DNA from: Pseudoduganella rivuli
GTDB taxonomy: Bacteria > Pseudomonadota > Gammaproteobacteria > Burkholderiales > Burkholderiaceae_D
Direction of reading: 5' to 3'
Length of the DNA stretch: 64,000 nucleotides
NCBI RefSeq assembly: GCF_009674485.1
Contig: NZ_WKJJ01000001.1
Span: forward strand, 296,265 to 360,264
Shown here: positions 51,680-61,779 of the stretch, one piece after another
Layout: every line of letters starts with the position of its first letter
Numbering within the stretch: position 1 is the first letter of the stretch
The notes under the pieces: model-generated
Databases searched by the model: none
What the model was told of the DNA's origin: nothing
What the model saw: the letters and a program-made list of their open reading frames with translations, nothing else
Made by a program: the position numbers and the translations under genes

Positions 51680-52573
51680 ATGCGAACCCTCAATATCCTG
51701 ATCCCCCTGCCGAGTACCGACTTCGATCCCACCGAAGCCGCGCTGTCGTGGCAGATCCTGCGCGATGCCGGCCACGCCGTGCATTTCGCCACGCCGGACG
51801 GGCGGCGCGCCCATGCCGATCCGGTGATGATCAGCGGCCGGGGTCTCGACCCGTGGGGCTGGATACCGGGGCTGAACCAGTTGCGCCTGATCGGCCTGTT
51901 CCTGCGCGCCGACCGCTTCGGCCGCCAGGCGTACCACGCGATGGAACATGACGTCCATTTCCGGCATCCCAAACGCTATGACGAATTACGCGTCGGCGAC
52001 TATGACGGGTTGCTGCTGCCCGGCGGTCATGCGCCGGGAATGAAGGCTTACCTGGAAAACCCGGTGCTGCAAGCTTTCGTCGCCGATTACTTCGACCACA
52101 AGGATGCGCAGGGACGGCATAAACCGGTTGCCGCCGTCTGCCACGGCGTTGTGCTGGCCGCGCGGTCGGTTTCCAAAGTAACGGGGAAGTCGGTCCTGCA
52201 CGGGCGCAAGACCACGGCGCTGACGTGGAAGCTGGAAAAAAGCGCCTGGGACTTGACCCGGCTCTTCGCCCGCTTCTGGGACCCGGGCTATTACCGCACC
52301 TATGGCGAAGCCAAAGGCGAGCCGGCCGGCTACCGGAGCGTGGAACAGGAGATCAAGCGCGCGCTGGCCGGCGAAGCCGACTTCATCGATGTGCCGCGCG
52401 ATGCGCCCCATCATTTCCGCAAGACCAGCGGACTGGTGCGCGACCGCCGCGGCGACGACCGCGCGGCCTGGGTGGTACGGGACAGAAATTATCTTTCCGC
52501 CCGCTGGCCGGGGGATGTGCACAGCTTTGCCACGCAGTTTGCCGGGATGCTGGAGCAGTATTACGCTCCGTGA
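51680..52573 (+). CDS. DJ-1/PfpI-family protein
   Basis: Protein of 297 aa with a type 1 glutamine amidotransferase-like fold. The nucleophile elbow is AVCHGVV, so a Cys-His pair is present, and LLLPGGHAPGM marks the glutamate/oxyanion region. It is longer than typical DJ-1 (about 190 aa) because of a C-terminal extension after about residue 190. The family includes glyoxalases, chaperones and peptidases; the substrate here cannot be named. Confidence 0.82.
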   Translation: MRTLNILIPLPSTDFDPTEAALSWQILRDAGHAVHFATPDGRRAHADPVMISGRGLDPWGWIPGLNQLRLIGLFLRADRFGRQAYHAMEHDVHFRHPKRYDELRVGDYDGLLLPGGHAPGMKAYLENPVLQAFVADYFDHKDAQGRHKPVAAVCHGVVLAARSVSKVTGKSVLHGRKTTALTWKLEKSAWDLTRLFARFWDPGYYRTYGEAKGEPAGYRSVEQEIKRALAGEADFIDVPRDAPHHFRKTSGLVRDRRGDDRAAWVVRDRNYLSARWPGDVHSFATQFAGMLEQYYAP

Positions 52574-52608
52574 ACGCCACCCTGGCCCGACGCTGCAAAG
52601 GCGACCAA

Positions 52609-53202
52609 TCAGCTACGGCGCCGGCGCGCAGTCCATGCCATGCCCAGGCCGGCCAGCAGCATCAGCGCAACCGTCGACGGCTCCGGCACCACCGTCACGT
52701 GGCTGAGGGCACTCTGGTTGGCCAGCAGGTAGACGGCGCCCGGGCCGGCGCCCGGTTGCAGCGATATCGTGCCGAGGTCGCCATCGCCCCCCAGATAGCC
52801 GGTATCGTCGAACAGCGCCCAGCCAAACGTGGTGCCGACGTCGCCCGCTTCCAGCGCGAAGCTGACATCGAACGACAACACCCCGCCCAGCGTGACCGCC
52901 TGGAACCAGTCGCTGCCGCCGTTGGCATTGCCAAACACCAGCGGGCCCGGCGCCGCCCCGGTCACGGCGCCGGTCGCGCTGGCGACGCCCGTCAGTGCGC
53001 CGGTCAGGTGCTCCACCGTCGCCGTGGCCGGCGCCGCGTCGGCCAGGCCCATGAAGTACAGGCCCAGGTAAGCTGGGCCGCTGCCCAGGGTGGCGGTATC
53101 GATACTGACGCTGTACAGGGGGCCGGCCCAGGCCTGGGACGCGCCGGACAGCAGGCAGACGGCCAGGATGGTCCGGGCCAGCAGGTATTGCAGGTAACGC
53201 AT
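52609..53202 (-). CDS. PEP-CTERM sorting-signal protein
   Basis: Exported protein of 197 aa with an N-terminal signal peptide (about 1-26, ending AWA), a beta-rich body and a C-terminal PEP-CTERM signal: VPEPST at about 172-177, a hydrophobic helix, then TARRRRS. Such proteins are cleaved by exosortase and often end up in the exopolysaccharide matrix. It lies 10 bases after the polysaccharide lyase gene on the same strand, so the two may be co-expressed. The body has no recognised enzymatic domain. Confidence 0.9.
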   Translation of the reverse strand: MRYLQYLLARTILAVCLLSGASQAWAGPLYSVSIDTATLGSGPAYLGLYFMGLADAAPATATVEHLTGALTGVASATGAVTGAAPGPLVFGNANGGSDWFQAVTLGGVLSFDVSFALEAGDVGTTFGWALFDDTGYLGGDGDLGTISLQPGAGPGAVYLLANQSALSHVTVVPEPSTVALMLLAGLGMAWTARRRRS

Positions 53203-53212
53203 GGTGGTCTCC

Positions 53213-56200
53213 TTAATATTTAACGCTGATCAGCTTGCGGATATAGCTGATCGGTAATTTGGATGGATTGCTGAAGGTGGTGGTCAACGTCACCGTCTGT
53301 CCCGGCGCCAGGTCGGCCGACGGCAGCGTGATATAGGGCACGCCATCCTTCACGCCGCTGGCATTGTCCAGCGTGACGCCGGCAGGCAGCCCTTGCAGGT
53401 GGAAATGCAGGGGGCCGTCGATCTTCTTCTGCGTGGCGTTGGTGATGGTCACCGTGCCGCTGTATTTTTGCGTGAAGCGGTTCAGTGTCAAGCCCGATTG
53501 CAGCATCTTCACGCTGGCGCTGACATCGGCCGGCGCCAGCAAGTCATAGCGGGTGCCATGGAAGCGGAACTCGCCATACGACGAAATGCCGGGATAAGCC
53601 GGGTCGGTCGGCGGTCCCGCATGGTCGACCCGTACCAGGAAGTAGCGGAAACGCTCGCTTTCCAGCCCCGGCAGCACGGGAATCACTTCCATCTCGAAGT
53701 TGCGCACGCTGGTATCGGTGGTTTCCCGGCTGGTCAGCAGCGTCCAGTTGGCGTTGTCATTGGAGCCATAGACATTGATGCCCTGCGAACGGTTGGCGAA
53801 CATGAAGCGCGCCTGGATGCCGAACGCGTTCACGGACACGCGGTAGTTTTCACCGAAGTCGAGCGTGACCGGCGCCCGCAAATCGCCCGAATAACTGTTG
53901 TAGTCGCCATCGACCAGGATGGGCGCGCGGTTGACGTCGAGTCCCACCGCCGTCACCATGTTCTTGCTCCAATCCAGGCTGCCGTCGGACGCCACCCGTG
54001 GATTCACCAGTTCCAGCTTCGCCACCACCGCCTGCACCGACTTCAGCAGGGCCGGGAACTCGGCATCCGTGACGGTGGCCACGGCTTGTTGCAACGGCGC
54101 CAGTTGCGCCTTGAACGCCGCCAGCGACGGCGTGGTGTAGATGGCGGACACGTCATATCCGCCCTGGGCGGCTTCGAACGCGGCCTGGCGCGACGACTGG
54201 ACGCTCAGCTTCGCCGTCATGGTGTTGACGGAGACACCGTCGGTGGCGCTGATGACGACTTCATGCTCCCCGCCCTGCGCGGCGGTCGGCGTCCAGTTGA
54301 AGGCCCCGGTGGACGGATCCAGCGTGGCGCCTTCCGGCAGGCGGATCGCCTGGTAGAGGATGGTGTCGGCGGGATTCGCGTCGGTCGCGGTATAGGTCGC
54401 CTGGTAAGGCACGCCCTGCACGATGAATTCCGTCACCGGGAAGACCGGCATGGCAAATTTGGGCGGCGTCAACTGCGATTGCGCGGCCGGGTTCAGGAAG
54501 TCCACGTCCACCGTCGCCCCCTCCGGGCCGGTGAATTTGAAATAAATGATATTCGCGCCCAGCGGCCGGCCGTTGACGGCGGCGCTGGCCGTGTCGGGAA
54601 CGAAGTAGCGCCACTGGCCGGCCGTATCCGGCACCGTCAGCACGCTCCACGGACTGGCGTCCTCGGTGGCGCTGGCGGCGAGTTTGGTCACGCCGCTGGT
54701 GCGCACCATCAAGCCCATCGGGGCGAACTTGCTGCGGTCCGGATAGCCCACGTCGTGGAACACCACGGTGGCGCCCGCCGGCGTGATCCTGGCGTGGCCA
54801 TACGTGCGCTGCGCATCGGTCTCGGTGCTCCAGTCTCCGTTCAGGAAAATCGCCTTGCGTTCGGTTTCCAGCACGGTGCTGGTCACCGGCGGCGCCACGC
54901 CGGTCAGCGCCTGCGGCAACGTCAGAAACGCTTCCGCCCCCATGTCCTTGTTGTTCGGCGTCGCATTGCCCCACCGGGTCACGAAGTCATTCGCATGCGC
55001 ATAGGCGGTCGCCAGGTAAGGCGCCACGGTGTCGACGTCGACGCCCTCTTCGTATTTGTAAACATTGTAGAGTTCGGGAATGCCGCCCACTTCGTACAGG
55101 CGGCCGCGATAGGCTTGCGACATGGTGGACGTGCCGCCGGTGGTGTCGGCCCAAGGCGCGTTGTAGCCCAGCATGAACTGGGCGTAGGCATTGGCGCCCA
55201 TCAGCACCCGGTTGCCGCCGAACTTGTACACGCTCACGGCGTCGCCGGAAGTCGACGGGACGCCCGTGTAGGGATCGACCCTGGTGCCCTGCGCCGTCAC
55301 CATGCGCAGCAGGCCCGTGAGGTTATCGACGTTGTCGCCGCCATGGGCCTGGTCGCGCGCCATTTCCTGGATCTGGTAGAACGGGTAGCCAACCTTGTTC
55401 AGCGGGTTGTCCGTTTCGATCAGCGGGATCAGTGGCAGGATGGCGCCATTGATGTCTTGCCGCGCCGAGCTGGCGTTGATGGTCATCCATTCGACGGTTT
55501 CATCGTAGCGCGCCTTGTTGTCGGTGAAGATCGCCCCCGCCATGCGGCCTACCAGCGAATACACGTGCTGGTTCATGAAGCGCTCCTTGCTGGCGAAGAA
55601 GGTGCGCTCCATCGGGTCGATCAGGTTGTCTTTCAGCTTCTGGGTGTCGGTCGCGGTCCATTCCAGCGGATAGGCGGTATACGTCGGGTCGCCCGGCGTA
55701 TAGCGCATGATTTCAGCGGCCATCAGCATGCGGTACAGCGGCACGCCCGTATGGATATGCGCGTCGGGGTAATACGCGTAGCCGGCGGGATTCATGTTGC
55801 TCCACGTGCGCAGGATGCGCATGGCGTTGCGGCGGTATTCGTTGCGCCCCGTGACGTAATACAGGATGGCTTGCGTCAGCGCGCCCTGCGAATCGTTGAT
55901 GATGCGGGTTTGCGCCGTGTTGCCGTTGAAGTTCGGCGTATTCGGCGTATCGACCTTGGTGGCGTCGCGGTTGGTCGGCTGCAGGTTGATGTTGGCGTAG
56001 TTGCAGCAGACCGTGCTCAGCGTGTCGTAGTAACTCTTGTAGGGCTGCACGTCGGCGCGCAATTGCTGGCGCGCGTAGTTGAGCTGGTCCAGCGTAAAGC
56101 CCAGCGCCGGGTGCTTCAGGCCCGTTGCGCCGACGGCCGCCTGCGCTGCGGGCGTGGCGACGAAATCGACGGCCTGGGCCGGCATTCCCGACAAGGTTAA

Positions 56201-56269
56201 TAACGCCGTGGCGATGATGCGGGCGAGTCCCGCCCTCCGCCCGTACTGCGGATTGAATTGGATGTGCAT
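53213..56269 (-). CDS. large secreted polysaccharide lyase (alginate-lyase superfamily)
   Basis: Secreted protein of 1018 aa. Residues 1-33 form a signal peptide ending in AQA. Residues about 50-480 resemble the alpha/alpha-toroid alginate lyase domain (NDSQGALTQAILYYVTG at 125-141 and FMNQHVYSLVGRM with Asn233/His235 at 231-243 as probable active-site region). A beta-rich region, a putative Ig domain (about 640-700, ending in a cadherin-like pattern), a discoidin-like region (about 770-900) and a C-terminal beta domain follow. The start follows AAGGA. Two LacI-type operator-like sites lie upstream. The uronic-acid substrate is not determined. Confidence 0.78.
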   Translation of the reverse strand: MHIQFNPQYGRRAGLARIIATALLTLSGMPAQAVDFVATPAAQAAVGATGLKHPALGFTLDQLNYARQQLRADVQPYKSYYDTLSTVCCNYANINLQPTNRDATKVDTPNTPNFNGNTAQTRIINDSQGALTQAILYYVTGRNEYRRNAMRILRTWSNMNPAGYAYYPDAHIHTGVPLYRMLMAAEIMRYTPGDPTYTAYPLEWTATDTQKLKDNLIDPMERTFFASKERFMNQHVYSLVGRMAGAIFTDNKARYDETVEWMTINASSARQDINGAILPLIPLIETDNPLNKVGYPFYQIQEMARDQAHGGDNVDNLTGLLRMVTAQGTRVDPYTGVPSTSGDAVSVYKFGGNRVLMGANAYAQFMLGYNAPWADTTGGTSTMSQAYRGRLYEVGGIPELYNVYKYEEGVDVDTVAPYLATAYAHANDFVTRWGNATPNNKDMGAEAFLTLPQALTGVAPPVTSTVLETERKAIFLNGDWSTETDAQRTYGHARITPAGATVVFHDVGYPDRSKFAPMGLMVRTSGVTKLAASATEDASPWSVLTVPDTAGQWRYFVPDTASAAVNGRPLGANIIYFKFTGPEGATVDVDFLNPAAQSQLTPPKFAMPVFPVTEFIVQGVPYQATYTATDANPADTILYQAIRLPEGATLDPSTGAFNWTPTAAQGGEHEVVISATDGVSVNTMTAKLSVQSSRQAAFEAAQGGYDVSAIYTTPSLAAFKAQLAPLQQAVATVTDAEFPALLKSVQAVVAKLELVNPRVASDGSLDWSKNMVTAVGLDVNRAPILVDGDYNSYSGDLRAPVTLDFGENYRVSVNAFGIQARFMFANRSQGINVYGSNDNANWTLLTSRETTDTSVRNFEMEVIPVLPGLESERFRYFLVRVDHAGPPTDPAYPGISSYGEFRFHGTRYDLLAPADVSASVKMLQSGLTLNRFTQKYSGTVTITNATQKKIDGPLHFHLQGLPAGVTLDNASGVKDGVPYITLPSADLAPGQTVTLTTTFSNPSKLPISYIRKLISVKY

Positions 56270-56337
56270 GGAAGGTTGTCCTTATCGTTTTTGGATCAGG
56301 TCATTCATATCGATCACAATGTCTCCCCCATAGGGTT

Positions 56338-56409
56338 GTGTTATCGATATCAAGGACAACTATAACATGCAATTTCGACCACACCGCAGGAATTTGTTAT
56401 CGATATCTA
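56338..56409. promoter_or_regulatory. paired LacI-family operator-like sites
   Basis: GTTATCGATATC occurs at 56340-56351 and again at 56396-56407. With flanking bases each is a near-palindrome around a central CG (TGTTATCGATATCA for the first), the style of LacI-family operators. The two are in the same orientation 56 bases apart, upstream of the polysaccharide lyase start. No LacI-type regulator gene is in the window. Confidence 0.55.
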
Positions 56410-56460
56410 AAATTGTTGTGGATATGCTAAAAACGGAACGTGCCGCCCCAGCAGCGTTCC

Positions 56461-56925
56461 TTATTTCTGCGAATAGACGCCCACGCTCACCATATATTTT
56501 TCGCCTGCCCGGAGCACATACGCCGACTTGTGTTCCAGCGCCTTGGTCACGGGATTGGGCCAGACATAATCAACCCAGCCGGGCTTGCCCGACAGCGCGA
56601 CATCCCGCATTTCCTGCGTGAACTTCTTGCCATTGGCATCCTTCAGCTCGAGCATGTCCTTGCCGTTCATTTTCGGACTGATGGGATGGCAAACCATTTT
56701 GCACTGGATGTCCTGCACGGCGACATACAGTTCGCCCTGGATAAATCCGCCTGTGGTGGAAGCAAAGTCCTTGCAGGCTTCATCGATACCTTTTTTCTGT
56801 ATGTTGGCCACCGCCTTGTCGGCCAGCGCGACGGCGTCAGCCTTGCTGGCGTGCTGGGCATAGGCGGGCAACATGGCAGCCAGCATGTACGCGGCGGCCA
56901 GACGGTTGAGTGCGGATGGTTTCAT
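56461..56925 (-). CDS. second periplasmic Cache-domain protein
   Basis: Secreted protein of 154 aa with a signal peptide (about 1-23, ending AYA) and one Cache-type domain (GELYVAVQDIQCKMVCHP; GWVDYVWPNPVTKA), including the same GWVDY-W segment as the protein at 7877-8329. It has a CKMVC cysteine pair absent from the other. The start follows AGGAGA. It lies 122 bases after the MFS transporter gene on the same strand. The ligand is unknown. Confidence 0.82.
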   Translation of the reverse strand: MKPSALNRLAAAYMLAAMLPAYAQHASKADAVALADKAVANIQKKGIDEACKDFASTTGGFIQGELYVAVQDIQCKMVCHPISPKMNGKDMLELKDANGKKFTQEMRDVALSGKPGWVDYVWPNPVTKALEHKSAYVLRAGEKYMVSVGVYSQK

Positions 56926-57047
56926 GGCGGTCTCCTGTCGCATGGATTGGAATGTGCCGTGGCAGCCGGGTCCGCACCACCAGGCACGGCCTATTGTAAT
57001 CCCGTGCACTTTATTTCCAACAGGCATTAAACCCCTGCGTCCCGGAC

Positions 57048-58421
57048 TCAGTGCGCATTGATGCCGGCGGTGAGCACCGGCTTGCCGCCCTGCGGCTTGT
57101 TTCGGTCGGCAATCTGCTTGATCACCAGCGCCACTGACGCGGCAACGGAGGCGAAGGCGATCACCGTGAATACCTGGGAAAAACCCAGTTGCCGGCGCGC
57201 CAGTTCCGCCACCATGAACGAGCCGGCGATACCGCCAAAGCGGCCCACGCCCAGCATCCACGACACGCCAGTGGCGCGGCAATGCGTGGGATAGTAGGCC
57301 GCGGCCAGCGCCGGCAGCGACGATTGTGCCGTGTTCATCAACGTGCCGGCGCCAAACACCACCACCGTCAGCAAGCCGACATCGCCGGCCGCCTGGCCGA
57401 CCGCATAGATGGCCACCGCCGTCAACGCGAAGCCGATCGCGATCACCCGGTTGGCGTCGTAGCGGTCCATCAGCCAGCCGGACAGCACGGCGCCGACTCC
57501 GCCCAGCGGGAACAGCGCGGCGATCAGCGTGGCGGTCTTGGGCGCCAGGCCCGCATCCTTGAACAATACCGGCATCCAGTTGATCAGGGAGTAGAAGATC
57601 ACCAGCCCCATGAAATAAGCCATCCACAGCATGCACGTGCCGACCAGGAAGCGGGGCTGGAACAGCGTGGCGATACCGCGGCTGCCGTCATCATCGCCAT
57701 GCTGGCGCTCCGCTTCTCCCATGGTGAAGGCGCCGGCATGGGCAGCGGACGCTGAAATGCGGACCAGCACGGCGCGGATGCGCTCCACGCCATAGCCCTT
57801 GGCCACCATGTGCCGCACCGATTCGGGCAGCGTGACATACATCAGCGCCAGCAACAGCAACGGCACCGTGCCACCAAGAACCAGCACGCTGCGCCAGCCC
57901 CACAGCGGGATCATCCAGGCCGCCAGGAAACCACCCAATGCCGCGCCCAGCGGGAAGCCGCAGAACATGGCGTTGGTCAGCGTGGCGCGCCGGCCATCGG
58001 GGCTGAATTCGCTGATCAGCGTGACCGCGTTCGGCATGGCCGAGCCCAGTCCCAGGCCGGTTATGAAGCGCAATACCGTCAATTGTTGAAGGTTGTCGGC
58101 CATGGCCGATGCGGCACAGGCGCCGCCGAATAGGCATACCGAAACCAGCAGCACCCCGCGGCGGCCGTAACGGTCCGCCAGCGGGCCGGATATCAGCGCG
58201 CCGCCAGCCAGGCCGAACAGTGCAGCACTGAGCACGGACGCCAATTCCGGCTTGGCGATGCCCCATTCCTTCATCAGCGATGGCGCAATGTAACCGATTG
58301 CCGCGGTATCAAAGCCATCGAGCAGCACAATAAAAAAGCACAGGGCGAATACCAGCCACTGGTAGCGCGAAAAGCGCTCACGGTTGATGAAATTCTGAAC
58401 ATCAAGGGATTGGGTTTGCAT
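57048..58421 (-). CDS. MFS transporter, aromatic acid:H+ symporter type
   Basis: Twelve-segment major facilitator protein of 457 aa of the aromatic-acid:H+ symporter family (PcaK/BenK/MhpT-like). DGFDTAAIGYIAPSLM in the first helix carries the DGxD motif of this family, and GPLADRYGRR is the loop 2-3 signature. The start at 58421 has GGAGA 5 bases upstream. It precedes a Cache-domain gene. Likely substrates are benzoate- or hydroxybenzoate-type acids, which would feed the pathway containing PcaC. Confidence 0.88.
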   Translation of the reverse strand: MQTQSLDVQNFINRERFSRYQWLVFALCFFIVLLDGFDTAAIGYIAPSLMKEWGIAKPELASVLSAALFGLAGGALISGPLADRYGRRGVLLVSVCLFGGACAASAMADNLQQLTVLRFITGLGLGSAMPNAVTLISEFSPDGRRATLTNAMFCGFPLGAALGGFLAAWMIPLWGWRSVLVLGGTVPLLLLALMYVTLPESVRHMVAKGYGVERIRAVLVRISASAAHAGAFTMGEAERQHGDDDGSRGIATLFQPRFLVGTCMLWMAYFMGLVIFYSLINWMPVLFKDAGLAPKTATLIAALFPLGGVGAVLSGWLMDRYDANRVIAIGFALTAVAIYAVGQAAGDVGLLTVVVFGAGTLMNTAQSSLPALAAAYYPTHCRATGVSWMLGVGRFGGIAGSFMVAELARRQLGFSQVFTVIAFASVAASVALVIKQIADRNKPQGGKPVLTAGINAH

Positions 58422-58627
58422 CACTGTCTCCAAAATCATTTTTCTTGGCCCGATGTCGGCATCGGCCCGTTTATCGCCCCATTCTGGCAGTTCGGGCGTG
58501 GCAATAGAAGGTACTTATCCAGAAATAACTTGTACTTTTTTAATGGGCATTGAACCCTTTTGCTCCCACCGGGTATAGACGGGCCAACCGGGCGTGACAC
58601 GCCTGCGCTAATCCGGAGATCACCCAC

Positions 58628-61395
<2,768 letters not shown>

Positions 61396-61779
61396 AGCAG
61401 GCTAACCGTGGCCAGCACACCGGTCACGTAGTTCAACGGTATTTGCACTGCTTCTAAGGTCAAAACCTGCGGCGCCGATGTATTGAAGGCCGGCGCATTA
61501 ATGCGATGAATCCGGCCGCAAGCAATCCTAAGCAGAAGGGGCGGCACCGCTGGAATTCCTGGCAAGCCACAGTTTCTTGAGTTGCAGCCGCGTTCATCCC
61601 GGCAGGTAAACCGAATCTGGCGCGCTGTGGCACCGCTCTCACTTTTTAGCCATGCCACAGGGCTTATGAGACAGTTTCCCTGCCAACATTGTTATTTCTC
61701 GGATAAAATCTGCTCATTACAAACCGAAAATGTATCGATAACTGGTAATTATCACAGTGCCGCGGCTACGGAAACGCAT
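61396..61779. other. gene-free boundary before the composition change
   Basis: No convincing gene is seen in these 384 bases. A short minus-strand frame (61380-61658) overlaps trxB and has no recognisable features. A CTGTGGCA/TGCCACAG inverted repeat is at 61625-61670. From about 61680 the sequence becomes noticeably A+T-richer, which marks the edge of a probable acquired segment. Confidence 0.5.

Noticed and set aside
53393..56200. A 935-codon open frame on the plus strand opposite the polysaccharide lyase
   Set aside because: Arg/His/Gly-rich shadow translation with no family resemblance; the opposite strand encodes a signal peptide and recognisable domains.
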